From a bacterium (GTDB lineage: Bacteria > Actinomycetota > Acidimicrobiia > Acidimicrobiales > Ilumatobacteraceae), in contig JAPOIQ010000032.1 in assembly GCA_029978815.1 (NCBI GenBank), positions 1 through 8,763 of the forward strand: DNA of 8,763 bases, written 5' to 3'. A program made the position numbers and the translations under genes. Below, piece by piece: positions 1 through 7,551 of this stretch; positions within the stretch are counted from its first letter, which is position 1, and each line of letters starts with the position of its first letter. The notes beneath the pieces were generated by a model. It was not told where the DNA came from, searched no databases, and saw only the letters and a program-made list of their open reading frames with translations.

Positions 1-1
1 G

Positions 2-217
2 GTCCGCATTCGCATTCCAGACCGTGCGGGTGCCGCAGCCGAGGTGTTCACCCTCGCCGCTGAGCTCGGCGTCAACATTGCCAATTTTGAAGTTGTTCAC
101 CTCGCCGAAGGAAACCGTGGAGTCGCTGTCGTCCTTGTCGATTCTGGAGTTGTTGACATGTTCCGTGGCGGTCTGATCGCTCGAGGCTTCCGCCCGACTG
201 TGAGTGCCCTCACATGA
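2..217 (+). CDS. tyrA: Prephenate dehydrogenase-like protein, C-terminal ACT domain (5' partial)
   Basis: Reading frame 2 is open from the left edge to a TGA at 215-217, giving the last 71 residues of a protein whose start lies outside the window. The segment reads as an ACT regulatory domain: it begins with a hydrophobic strand and IPDRAGAAAEVF, followed by a helix, then ELGVNIANFEVVH and a VAVVLVD strand. The Pro-Asp-Arg-x-Gly turn and the following Gly-Val-Asn-Ile are typical of the ACT domain at the end of actinobacterial and Firmicute TyrA proteins, which convert prephenate to 4-hydroxyphenylpyruvate in tyrosine synthesis. The stop overlaps the aroA start as ATGA, so the two are probably co-transcribed and translationally coupled. 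The catalytic NAD-binding part is not visible, so assignment to TyrA rests on the ACT domain and on the aromatic-pathway neighbour. Another ACT-tailed enzyme remains possible. Confidence 0.75.
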   Translation, partial: VRIRIPDRAGAAAEVFTLAAELGVNIANFEVVHLAEGNRGVAVVLVDSGVVDMFRGGLIARGFRPTVSALT

Positions 218-1467
218 CGTTGTGGTGCACTCCGGTGGAGCGCCCATTTCACTCCACAATTCGCGTTCCAGGGTCGAAGAGCATTGCGAACCGCGCTCTC
301 ATCTGCGCTGCACTCAGTGAGGGACGCTCAACACTGAAGAATCTCCCTGACGGTGATGACACCCGCGCAATGCTGTCGGGCCTACAGGCTCTTGGTATCG
401 AGGTGACCCGCTCAGGTTCGACCGCAACGGTGTTCCGAGATGCAGCGTTGCAATCTGGAGAGATTCACGCCGAACTCGCAGGCACGACCTCTCGTTTTTT
501 GACAGCACTCGCAGCGACAGCTGGAAGCAGCATCTCTATCGACGGACACGAGCGCTTGAGGCAGCGTCCAATAGGCCCCTTACTCAATGCCCTTCGGTCG
601 TTAGGAGCGCAGATCGCTGATCACGACGGTGGATTGCCGGTGAGTATTCAGGGCCCACTTCGTGGGGGAGCGGTGACCATTGATGCGACCACATCAAGCC
701 AGTTCATTTCTGCGCTCATGATGATCGGACCCGTGCTGCCAGAGGGTCTGCACATCACGTTGCAGGGAAGACCTATTTCACAGCCGTATGTGAACTTGAC
801 AGCTTCGGTAATGGAACTGTTCGGAGTGTCGACTGACATCTCAGAAGGCTCAATCGGCATCTCTCCACAGGAATATTCGGCGACTTCGGTCACCATCGAA
901 CCCGATGCCTCCTCTGCGTCGTATCCGCTTGCGATAGCGGCGGCAACAGGTTCAACCGTCACCATTGAAGACTTTGGGTCCTCGTCCCTTCAGGGTGATA
1001 AGCAGATAATTGACATCCTGCGCGAGATGAATGCTGACATCGTTTGCACGTCCCACTCCACCACGGTGACATCGAACGGACGTGATCTTGTGGGAATTGA
1101 TATCGATATGTCAGAGATTTCTGACTTGGTGCCAACGGTGGCGGCCCTTGCATGTTTCGCCGCGAGCACCACCCGAATTAGAGGCGTGGGCTTCATCAGA
1201 AACAAAGAAAGTGACCGCATCGGAGACCTTGCCAGCGAGCTCAGCAAATTTGGGGCCAAGGTCGTCGAACACGATGATGGTCTCACGATCACTCCCGCAG
1301 AACTCCAAGGCACAACTGTTGACACTCATGATGATCATCGGCTCGCAATGGCGTTCTCGATTATCGGTGCACGCGTTCCGGGCACGGCTATCACCGACCC
1401 AGAAGTGACCTCAAAGAGTTGGCCCTCGTATTGGGAGGATCTAAATGAATTGATCCTCATTTCGTGA
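214..1467 (+). CDS. aroA: 3-phosphoshikimate 1-carboxyvinyltransferase (EPSP synthase)
   Basis: This enzyme joins shikimate 3-phosphate and phosphoenolpyruvate to make EPSP, the sixth step of the cytosolic shikimate pathway. It has 417 residues, close to the family norm of about 420-440. The signatures occur in order: PGSKSIANR at 19-27 (Lys22, Ser23 and Arg27 fall at the same numbers as in the E. coli enzyme, which supports this start), AGTTSRFLTA at 89-98, RQRPIGPLL at 116-124, SSQF at 161-164, Asp304 in DLVPT, NKESDR at 330-335, DDHRLAMAF at 373-381 and the C-terminal Lys401 in TSKSWP. All the phosphate-, PEP- and catalytic-site residues I would expect are present. Phe95 stands where E. 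coli has Pro101; as I recall, actinobacterial homologues share this. The start ATG overlaps the upstream stop, with no clear Shine-Dalgarno, so coupling is likely. The gene ends 4 bp from a convergent gene and is not followed by cmk, its partner in many bacteria. Confidence 0.97.
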   Translation: MTLWCTPVERPFHSTIRVPGSKSIANRALICAALSEGRSTLKNLPDGDDTRAMLSGLQALGIEVTRSGSTATVFRDAALQSGEIHAELAGTTSRFLTALAATAGSSISIDGHERLRQRPIGPLLNALRSLGAQIADHDGGLPVSIQGPLRGGAVTIDATTSSQFISALMMIGPVLPEGLHITLQGRPISQPYVNLTASVMELFGVSTDISEGSIGISPQEYSATSVTIEPDASSASYPLAIAAATGSTVTIEDFGSSSLQGDKQIIDILREMNADIVCTSHSTTVTSNGRDLVGIDIDMSEISDLVPTVAALACFAASTTRIRGVGFIRNKESDRIGDLASELSKFGAKVVEHDDGLTITPAELQGTTVDTHDDHRLAMAFSIIGARVPGTAITDPEVTSKSWPSYWEDLNELILIS

Positions 1468-1486
1468 GGTTCTAAAGGTTAGAACC
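1455..1486. terminator. Hairpin at the convergent aroA / permease C junction, possible bidirectional terminator
   Basis: The 4-bp gap between the two stop codons lies inside a perfect 7-bp stem, GGTTCTA (1468-1474), loop AAGGT, TAGAACC (1480-1486). The minus-strand stop codon is part of this stem. A second stem, CCTCA (1455-1459) with TGAGG (1465-1469), overlaps the aroA stop and shares two G residues with the first, so the two cannot both form fully. Neither strand shows a run of T after the stem, so this is not a textbook Rho-independent terminator. T-poor hairpins are often proposed as terminators in actinobacteria. The position between convergent genes is the main support. Confidence 0.45.
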
Positions 1487-2467
1487 CCTTACCTCTCGGC
1501 GCTGCTGGAAGAAGTCGCCTACTTGGTTTAGTGAGAGCACAGTAAGCGTGAGCGCCAGTGAAGGCCATATCACTTGAGCGACGTTGATTTTGATATCACG
1601 TCGAGCTTGGTTGATCATGTTGCCCCATGTCGGTGTCGGCAACTGCACACTGAGCCCCAGAAACGAAAGAGAGCCCTCGACGACAACGACGAAGGCAGCC
1701 GCCACCATCGTGTAGGCGAGCAGAGTTGGAAGCACGTTTGGAATCACCTCTCTGAAGAGAATCCGACGCGGTTTTGTCCCAATGGCACGAGCAGCGGTGA
1801 CGAATTCTCGTGAAGAAACCGCAAGCGAGTTCGCTCGCGCCACTCTTGTATAGGCGGGTATTGATAGAACACCGATCACTGCACTGATCACGAATAGGTT
1901 GCGAACCTCGAAAATTGAGACCAGAGCAAGCAGCAATACGAGCGCGGGAAAGGCAAGGATGACGTCGACCGTTGCCATCACTACCGTCTCAGTTCGTCCA
2001 CGCACGAAGCCGACTAGGGAACCCAAAAAACCGCCGATAACAATTCCACACGTTGCCGAGACAACGACAACGACCAGCGAGACCCAGCCGCCGTGAACGA
2101 TACGTGCAAATGTGTCTCGGGCGATGGCGTCAGTGCCTAACCAATGCGCTCCGGACATTCCTTCAATCGGTTGCCCGGTGCCGAACTCGCCGGTCTCGCG
2201 AATGAAGCCGTTTGTTTGAAAATTTGGGTCTTGTAAGGGCAGAGCGCCACCAAACCAGGACGTGTCGAGTTTGGCATAGATCGCACCGAAAACTACGAGA
2301 ACGAGCCAAAGGGACGCCATCTTTACCCTCGATGGCATGGCGCGAACGATGTCGCGGAAGGTGGCCTTCTTGGGAGCGACACCGGTCGCACCAGCGACAG
2401 CCGACGAGACATTGCTGAGGCGATCGCGCGGAAACTCGGGTGTTGTTGGTGAGTTGGTCGTCGCCAC
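1472..2467 (-). CDS. ABC transporter permease, DppC/OppC family
   Basis: This is the second inner-membrane permease of a peptide/opine/nickel-type importer, pairing with the DppB-like permease encoded just upstream. It has 331 residues, slightly long because of a polar cytoplasmic N-terminus of about 50 residues. TM1 spans roughly 51-66. The periplasmic loop leads into the family hallmark HWLGTDAIARDTF (108-120), then the binding-protein-dependent permease core. An EAA loop, EFVTAARAIGTKPRR (221-235) followed by an Arg-Glu-x-Ile-Pro-Asn, is the contact site for the ATPase. LSFLGLSVQLPTPTWGN (267-283) is the usual DppC signature near the C-terminus. The start is GTG at 2467, only 2 nt after the upstream stop, with AAGGGA five nt before it (2473-2478, inside the upstream gene), which fixes the start. 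It is the last gene of the operon. The substrate is not deducible. Confidence 0.93.
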   Translation of the reverse strand: MATTNSPTTPEFPRDRLSNVSSAVAGATGVAPKKATFRDIVRAMPSRVKMASLWLVLVVFGAIYAKLDTSWFGGALPLQDPNFQTNGFIRETGEFGTGQPIEGMSGAHWLGTDAIARDTFARIVHGGWVSLVVVVVSATCGIVIGGFLGSLVGFVRGRTETVVMATVDVILAFPALVLLLALVSIFEVRNLFVISAVIGVLSIPAYTRVARANSLAVSSREFVTAARAIGTKPRRILFREVIPNVLPTLLAYTMVAAAFVVVVEGSLSFLGLSVQLPTPTWGNMINQARRDIKINVAQVIWPSLALTLTVLSLNQVGDFFQQRREVRGSNL

Positions 2468-2469
2468 GG

Positions 2470-3423
2470 CTATCCCTTACGGATCCTCGGGTCGACTACT
2501 GCGTACAACAGGTCGACAATCGTATTGATCACCACATATGCGGTGGCGATGAAGACCGTGATTCCCTGAATGACGATGATGTCGCGTTGGTAAATCGCAT
2601 TAATTAATCTGAAACCGACTCCGGGAATTGCGAAGAGTGTCTCAATAATGACTGTCCCACCGAGAAGTGCGCCAAAGTTGATGCCGATGATCGTCATCAA
2701 ACTCAGCGAACTTGGACGAAGTGCGTGGCGCAGGAGAATAAACCGGTCGGAAAGTCCTTTTGAGCGGGCAGCCAAGATGTAATCTTCCTGAAGGGTTGCG
2801 ATCATGTCAGAACGCACCAGGCGAGAGAAAATTGCCATTTGAGTCATCGCAAGCGCTGATGCGGGCAAAATCGCCGTCTTTAAGTTCTCTACGAGACCAT
2901 CGGTGGTTATCCGGTTCCAGTTCGAGGCGGGCAGCCATCCGAGTTGAACTGAGAACAGCCAAATCAGAAAGATACCAATAATGAAGTTTGGTATCGAGAG
3001 AGCGACCTGCACACCGGCGGAGGTTGTTGCATCTTGCCATTTGCCTTGTTTGTACGCCCCAAGCATGCCGATCGGTATGGCCAGGATGACGGCCATGAGA
3101 ATGGCCATAAACGCGAGTTGTGCGGTGACCGGTAATCGCTGAGAGATTGTAGTCATGACTTCTTGGTCAGTGATGTAACTCTGTCCAAGGTCACCGGTTG
3201 CTGCATTTCCTAACCAATTCACGTACCGGTTAAGAAACGGGTCGTCGAGCCCAAGATCAGCTCGAATCTTTGCCACGACCTCGGGGTCGCGCACAGCGTC
3301 GACCCCGAGGATGGCGTTGACAGGGTCTCCGGGAAGGAGAGCAGTCATGGAAAATGTCAAGAACGTGACCGCAAGCAATGTCGCCACTAGCCGTGCAAGC
3401 CTCGTTGCAATGACCTTTCCCAT
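2470..3423 (-). CDS. ABC transporter permease, DppB/OppB family
   Basis: This is the first permease subunit of the importer. Its 317 residues match the usual family length. TM1 (about 11-30) runs into LLPGDPVNAILG (29-40), a conserved DppB element. A periplasmic segment follows, with RYVNWLGNAATGDLGQSY (67-84). The transmembrane core contains the EAA loop DYILAARSKGLSDRFILLRH (214-233) that docks on the ATPases. ETLFAIPGVGFRLINAI (261-277) and the terminal DLLYAVVDPRIR (304-315) are also family hallmarks. The start is ATG at 3423 with AAGGAG four nt upstream (3428-3433). It lies 30 nt after the solute-binding protein gene and 2 nt before permease C, so it is clearly part of the same transcript. 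Members of this family carry peptides, opines, nickel chelates, sugars and other solutes, so no specific cargo is claimed. Confidence 0.94.
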   Translation of the reverse strand: MGKVIATRLARLVATLLAVTFLTFSMTALLPGDPVNAILGVDAVRDPEVVAKIRADLGLDDPFLNRYVNWLGNAATGDLGQSYITDQEVMTTISQRLPVTAQLAFMAILMAVILAIPIGMLGAYKQGKWQDATTSAGVQVALSIPNFIIGIFLIWLFSVQLGWLPASNWNRITTDGLVENLKTAILPASALAMTQMAIFSRLVRSDMIATLQEDYILAARSKGLSDRFILLRHALRPSSLSLMTIIGINFGALLGGTVIIETLFAIPGVGFRLINAIYQRDIIVIQGITVFIATAYVVINTIVDLLYAVVDPRIRKG

Positions 3424-3425
3424 AG

Positions 3426-3436
3426 CTCTCCTTCCC
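3426..3436 (-). promoter_or_regulatory. Shine-Dalgarno of permease B
   Basis: On the minus strand GGGAAGGAG sits about 4 nt before the ATG at 3423. It is the strongest ribosome binding site in the operon and decides the start of this gene. It lies in the 30-nt gap after the binding-protein stop, which holds no clear hairpin. Confidence 0.75.
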
Positions 3437-3453
3437 AGTTCCAGGGTTGTTAC

Positions 3454-5286
3454 TTATGAATCGATAAACACTTCTGCCCAGCGTCCCTCAGCATTCGGGA
3501 ATCCGATGCCGAGGTCGCCAGAAGGCACGTGCCAGCTGTTCAGGCCGAGAATGTTGCTCTCTACGCCGATCGCAGTTGCCGTGTGACCGGAGTAGTAAAC
3601 GGGCACCTGATCTGCAAACTCAAGCATGATCGACTCGTACAGCCCGTAGCGGGTTGCGAAGTCATCAGTCTTGGTTGCAGCAACCGCTGCCTGGAATGCT
3701 GTTGGACTGAACCAGTTTGAGAAGTTCAACGGTGAGACAACTCCTGGAAGACCAATCGCTTCAGCAATTTCCGCAGTTGGCGGCGCCAGAGCAGGATTCA
3801 GGTTCACCGATGGATCGTCATCACTGCTCCATCTCCAGCAGTGCTGTTGGTGGTTGCCGACGAAGCCATTTTCGCCACCAAGCGCAATACCAATATGCGT
3901 CTGCTGGTCGTAGTTCGTCATGGTGACGTTGACCAAGCCGCTAGCGGTATAAAGCTGCTCAACAACCTGCATTGAAGCGATGAGTGTCGGGTCAGGAGGA
4001 CATGACAACTCAACGTCAATCGGCTCCCCAACGGCCTTGCCGTCGGAGCGTTCTGGATCATTCACGTACTCGGTGAGAATGGCCACACCGCCATCAAAGT
4101 CAAACTTGGGCCATGCCTCTGCGACTTTTTCACTCCACCAAGGTGAATCAGGGCTGAACCACTGAGTTCCTGGAAGCGAAATACCGGTACCTCCGAGCGC
4201 CTCAATCACTTGTTCCTGACTGTTCATATGCGTGAGTGCACGACGAACTCGAACATCGTCGAACGGTGGAACCAGAACGTTGTACATTCCGCCCCCGACG
4301 TTGTTGCCTTGGAATTCATAAAGAGTGATGTCTGCGCCATCGTCATCACGTGCATTTCGTGCATCTCGGATGGTTCCCTGACGCAGCGTCTGCATTGCAT
4401 TTACCGTTCCTGACAGCAGCGCATCGAGACGTGTCCCCTCATCCGGAATTGGACGGAACGAAATTGAGTCCAGATATGGAAGAGCATTGCCGTCAGGGTC
4501 GGTTCCCCAATACTCGTCGTTGCGGACAAACGTGGTCTCATTATCGAGGTCACGTGCATCAATGACAAACGGACCAGTACCAACTGGCGCCATCGAGAAG
4601 CCCTCTGAATCAGCTGCTGCCGCTGGTTCAAATACCATTCCAACAGGTGCACGTGAGAGCGTTGCCGGGAAAGCTGAGCCACCCTCGGACAACGTGTACG
4701 TCACCTCGAGGTCACCGGTGGCCTCAACTGACACCAAATTTGCTGCAGCGATTGCACTTGAGCCCGCAGCACCAGCTTGCTGAATTGGGAACATATCTGA
4801 AATCGATTGAGCGGAAAGTTCAACGCCGTTATGGAATGTCACATCGCTTCGGAGAGTCATTGTCCAAACGGTGAAATCCTCGTTTGATGTCAAGCTCTCT
4901 GCGAGGTAAGGCACGTAGTTGCCGTTGACGTCCATTTCGACCAATTTGTCAAAAACCGCAATCATCATGTTGTAACACGGCGAAGAACAAGTGTCCTCCC
5001 ATGGACGAAGTCCCGTCGCTTCCGCTTCGACTCCAACAGAGATCGAGCCACCATACGCGACAGCCGATTCCTCTTCTTCAATTGCTGTGTCGACATCACC
5101 TTCTGCTTCGTCTCCGGCTTCAACAGCAGGTTCCTCAGCTGGTTCTTCAGCAGGGGACTCAGCCTCTTCTGAAGTTTCCTCTGGTGTGTCGGCGGGTGCG
5201 CTATCGTCATCCCCCCCGCATGCGCCGGCGATAAGACCGGCGATAGCAAGGAAGGCGACTGAGCGGTAAAGACCTTTACGTCTCAT
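3454..5286 (-). CDS. Solute-binding lipoprotein of ABC importer (SBP_bac_5 / DppA-OppA family)
   Basis: This extracytoplasmic binding protein would capture the substrate and deliver it to the permeases. I choose the ATG at 5286 (610 residues). It gives a classical lipoprotein signal: basic start (Arg2, Arg3, Lys4), hydrophobic core to about residue 20, and a permissive lipobox Ala-Gly-Ala-Cys with Cys23 as the lipidated residue. GGGGGAT lies 8 nt upstream. The frame is open to 5373 and has another ATG at 5301, but these only add a polar extension before the signal. Residues 24 to about 75 are a Glu/Asp/Ala/Pro-rich linker, probably a tether from membrane to domain. The folded domain starts near YGGSISVG; YVPYLAESLTS (124-134) and WTMTLRSDVTFHNG (141-154) are SBP_bac_5 hallmarks. 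Cys100 and Cys104 plus two later Cys residues may form disulfides. It sits 30 nt before permease B. Ligand unknown. Confidence 0.92.
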   Translation of the reverse strand: MRRKGLYRSVAFLAIAGLIAGACGGDDDSAPADTPEETSEEAESPAEEPAEEPAVEAGDEAEGDVDTAIEEEESAVAYGGSISVGVEAEATGLRPWEDTCSSPCYNMMIAVFDKLVEMDVNGNYVPYLAESLTSNEDFTVWTMTLRSDVTFHNGVELSAQSISDMFPIQQAGAAGSSAIAAANLVSVEATGDLEVTYTLSEGGSAFPATLSRAPVGMVFEPAAAADSEGFSMAPVGTGPFVIDARDLDNETTFVRNDEYWGTDPDGNALPYLDSISFRPIPDEGTRLDALLSGTVNAMQTLRQGTIRDARNARDDDGADITLYEFQGNNVGGGMYNVLVPPFDDVRVRRALTHMNSQEQVIEALGGTGISLPGTQWFSPDSPWWSEKVAEAWPKFDFDGGVAILTEYVNDPERSDGKAVGEPIDVELSCPPDPTLIASMQVVEQLYTASGLVNVTMTNYDQQTHIGIALGGENGFVGNHQQHCWRWSSDDDPSVNLNPALAPPTAEIAEAIGLPGVVSPLNFSNWFSPTAFQAAVAATKTDDFATRYGLYESIMLEFADQVPVYYSGHTATAIGVESNILGLNSWHVPSGDLGIGFPNAEGRWAEVFIDS

Positions 5287-5421
5287 TGCAGTATCCCCCA
5301 TTTGATTTCCCGTGATAATTGTTTTGTCCGACGTGATCGGGTGTCCCGACGGATCGTCGTGGCGTGGTGCCACAGCGATTCATGCTATTCCAAGCGATCA
5401 ACCTACATCTTGGCGCAATGG
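5287..5421 (-). promoter_or_regulatory. Gap before the binding-protein gene: direct repeats, hairpin, weak internal promoter candidate
   Basis: This is the longest gap inside the operon (135 nt). On the plus strand TGTCC-N5-GATCG occurs twice in tandem at 5325-5339 and 5342-5356, exactly 17 bp apart. A 5-bp inverted repeat GTGGC/GCCAC with a 5-nt loop lies at 5359-5373. On the minus strand AATTAT (5315-5320) is a fair -10 candidate with the repeats just upstream of it, but I see no convincing -35. Binding proteins are usually needed in excess over permeases, so an internal promoter or an mRNA-stabilising hairpin is plausible. The repeats are imperfect and function is inferred only from position. 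Confidence 0.35.
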
Positions 5422-6426
5422 TCATTTCCCCACCTCAGTGAGCGGATGATGACAGGCGACGTAGTGATCGTCCGAGATTTTTACCATTTTGGGCTCTTCG
5501 TTTGCACAACGTTCGTCAGCAAACTCACAGCGTGTGCGAAAACGGCATCCTGATGGCGGGAAAATAGGACTTGGAATCTCGCCACCCAGCACAACCGTTT
5601 CATCGATGATCGCTTCTGGATCTGGCTCCGGGTGCGAATCCATCAGTAGTTGTGTGTACGGGTGTGCTGGTGTGGCGTAGAGATCATCGGAATCAGAAAT
5701 CTCACACATCTTGCCGAGATACATGACGGCCACGCGATCGCTGATGTTTTTCACAACAGCAAGGTCGTGGGCAATGAAGACGAGGGTGAGGCCGTATTTC
5801 GCTTTGAGATCCTCAAGCATGTTGAGAATCTGGGCCTGAACCGACACATCAAGCGCTGACACCGGCTCATCACAGATAATGACCTTTGGCTCCATGACGA
5901 GCGCTCGCGCAATTGAAATTCGTTGGCATTGACCGCCGGAATACTCGTGAGGCCGCTTGTACTTTGCACTCTCAGGGTCGATGCCCACTGCATCGAGAAT
6001 GCTCGCAACCAGTACCCATTGTTCGTCACTTGCTGTAGGTCCCCACACATCTAGCGGCTCTGCGACGATCTTGCCGATCGTCCTCCGAGGGTTGAGCGAC
6101 GAGATGGGGTCTTGAAAAATCATTTGAATGTCGGTACGACGGGCCGTCATTTCAGACCGGCTCAGATGAGTCAATTCTTCGCCGTCGAGCTGAACTGACC
6201 CGCCCGTTGGAGCAGGAAGTTGGAGAAGCGCTCTGCCCGTCGTGGATTTTCCGCAGCCGGATTCCCCAACAAGGCCTAGCGTCTCACCGCGACGAACGTC
6301 GAAACTGATTCCGCTCACAGCGTGAACGGAGTTGCCACCTTTCGCCGGAAACTCGACTGTGAGGTCTTCCACCCGAATCACGATGTCATCGCCATTGCGG
6401 AGATGTGCGGTACCAGAACCTGCCAT
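5422..6426 (-). CDS. ABC transporter ATP-binding protein, DppF/OppF type
   Basis: This is the second cytoplasmic ATPase of the importer, expected to form a heterodimer with the product of the preceding gene and to dock on the permease EAA loops. It has 334 residues, normal for the family. Motifs in order: Walker [10 protein letters not shown] (54-62), Q-loop [10 protein letters not shown] (104-113), signature SGGQCQR (163-169), Walker B VIICDEP (182-188), D-loop SALD (190-193) and switch His220. The C-terminal oligopeptide-transporter extension follows: HPYTQLL (255-261), then [11 protein letters not shown] and a four-cysteine set (294, 300, 307, 325). The signature has Cys167 where Arg is more common. 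The ATG overlaps the upstream stop as TAATG, so translation is probably coupled. The ATPase is complete and appears active. It comes before the binding-protein gene, unlike the common A-B-C-D-F order. Confidence 0.94.
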   Translation of the reverse strand: MAGSGTAHLRNGDDIVIRVEDLTVEFPAKGGNSVHAVSGISFDVRRGETLGLVGESGCGKSTTGRALLQLPAPTGGSVQLDGEELTHLSRSEMTARRTDIQMIFQDPISSLNPRRTIGKIVAEPLDVWGPTASDEQWVLVASILDAVGIDPESAKYKRPHEYSGGQCQRISIARALVMEPKVIICDEPVSALDVSVQAQILNMLEDLKAKYGLTLVFIAHDLAVVKNISDRVAVMYLGKMCEISDSDDLYATPAHPYTQLLMDSHPEPDPEAIIDETVVLGGEIPSPIFPPSGCRFRTRCEFADERCANEEPKMVKISDDHYVACHHPLTEVGK

Positions 6427-7517
6427 TACGTCAACGATCCTTGTTGAGCCTCACGCCGCGCCGCAGCGCCTTCCGACTGAGGGAGGCCCGCTGAAATGTT
6501 TGCGCTGAGGGCTGCCTCTGCTTCGGTGCTGCCTACGGGGAGATGGCATGCGAACGAATGCGAATCAATGGTTTGCAACTTCGGCTCAACCTCTCGACAG
6601 ATCGGTTGAACATACGGACAACGGTCTGCAAATGAGCACCCAGAAGGCAGCGCCGCAAGATTCGGCGGCCGGCCCACGATTGCGCTCAAACGGGTGTGCT
6701 TTGGTTCTGAGGTCTTGGGGATTGACCAAAAAAGAGACTGGGTGTACGGGTGACGCATTCGGCTAAAGAGCGCAGATGTTGACGCCTTCTCCACAATCTT
6801 GCCGGCATACATGACCGCGATGTCATCGGTTCGGGTCGCAACTACACCTAAATCGTGAGTGACAAGCACCATTCCCATCTGACGCTCTTGCTGTTGTTGG
6901 GCAAGAAGGTTCAGAATTTGGTGCTGAACCGTTACGTCAAGTGCCGTGGTTGGTTCATCGGCGAACAACAGTTTTGGCGAGCAGGCAAGAGCGATTGCAA
7001 TACATACGCGTTGGCGCATTCCTCCAGACATCTGATGCGGGAAATTGCTGAGGCGCTCCTTTGGCTCAGGAATTCGGACCCACGTGAGTAACTGCACTGC
7101 GAGCTCGTTTGCCTCTGACTTTGAAAGTTTCTTATGGGCACGAAGATGTTCGGTGAGTTGTCGGCCTATTCGAACAACCGGGTTGAGTGATGTCATCGGA
7201 TCTTGGAAGACCATCGCCATCTCCTCACCCCAAAACGCACGCAACGCCCGCTTGCTCTTTCCGACGAGTTCCGTTCCGGCGTAGTTGACCGAGCCAGAGG
7301 TTGAGGCATTTGACGCTGTCGTAATGCCCATGATCGAGCGAGACAACACGGTCTTCCCGCACCCCGATTCACCGACGATGCCGAGGGTTTTCCCTTCGTA
7401 GACGTCGAATGACACGCCATCGACGGCCTTCACGGCGTGTCCGCCGACATCGAAATGAGTTCGGAGATCTCTCACCGATAGCAATGGGCGAGAGTCAGAG
7501 ACCGCAGACGATGACAC
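6426..7517 (-). CDS. ABC transporter ATP-binding protein, DppD/OppD type
   Basis: This is the first gene of the importer operon, encoding one of two cytoplasmic ATPases. The frame is open to an ATG at 7616, but I place the start at the GTG at 7517 (363 residues). The extra 33 residues show no family similarity I recognise, and their DNA holds two palindromes, a promoter candidate and a hairpin. From the GTG the protein reaches the typical [12 protein letters not shown] within about 10 residues. Motifs: Walker A GESGCGKT (49-56), Q-loop [10 protein letters not shown] (104-113), signature SGGMRQR (164-170), Walker B LLFADEP (183-189), switch His221. The C-terminal extension has HPYTQSL and a four-cysteine set (294, 300, 307, 324), then a tail of about 35 residues rich in Ala, Ser and Glu. 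The A9G7 tract supplies the Shine-Dalgarno. The stop overlaps the next start (TAATG). Confidence 0.92.
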   Translation of the reverse strand: MSSSAVSDSRPLLSVRDLRTHFDVGGHAVKAVDGVSFDVYEGKTLGIVGESGCGKTVLSRSIMGITTASNASTSGSVNYAGTELVGKSKRALRAFWGEEMAMVFQDPMTSLNPVVRIGRQLTEHLRAHKKLSKSEANELAVQLLTWVRIPEPKERLSNFPHQMSGGMRQRVCIAIALACSPKLLFADEPTTALDVTVQHQILNLLAQQQQERQMGMVLVTHDLGVVATRTDDIAVMYAGKIVEKASTSALFSRMRHPYTQSLFWSIPKTSEPKHTRLSAIVGRPPNLAALPSGCSFADRCPYVQPICREVEPKLQTIDSHSFACHLPVGSTEAEAALSANISAGLPQSEGAAARREAQQGSLT

Positions 7518-7519
7518 AA

Positions 7520-7535
7520 CCCCCCCTTTTTTTTT
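7520..7535 (-). promoter_or_regulatory. A9G7 homopolymer tract acting as Shine-Dalgarno of the first ATPase gene
   Basis: On the minus strand nine A are followed by seven G, ending 2 nt before the GTG at 7517. The last A and first G residues are at a workable distance to pair with the 3' end of 16S rRNA. A tract this uniform is unusual for a ribosome binding site and is prone to slippage, both in replication and in sequencing. Confidence 0.55.
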
Positions 7536-7551
7536 GCCAGACCTACACCCG

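Noticed and set aside
648..1325. Several 64-111 codon minus-strand frames inside aroA
   Set aside because: They are antisense shadows of a well-conserved gene with no family features.
214..1467. aroA as a glyphosate-insensitive class II enzyme
   Set aside because: Phe replaces the Pro101 equivalent, but the Gly96 equivalent (Gly90) is kept and the motif resembles ordinary actinobacterial enzymes as I recall them; sensitivity cannot be judged from sequence alone.
4991..5269. 92-codon plus-strand open frame rich in Ser and Ala
   Set aside because: It is the antisense image of the acidic linker of the binding protein; its low complexity follows from that.
5287..5373. Longer start for the binding protein (first in-frame start at 5373, ATG at 5301)
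   Set aside because: Both place polar residues before an otherwise perfect lipoprotein signal, and ATG 5286 has GGGGGAT at good spacing.
7527..7535. Run of nine T on the plus strand as a terminator tail
   Set aside because: No plus-strand gene leads into it and it is preceded by seven C rather than a G+C-rich hairpin; it is better explained as the ribosome binding tract of the minus-strand gene.
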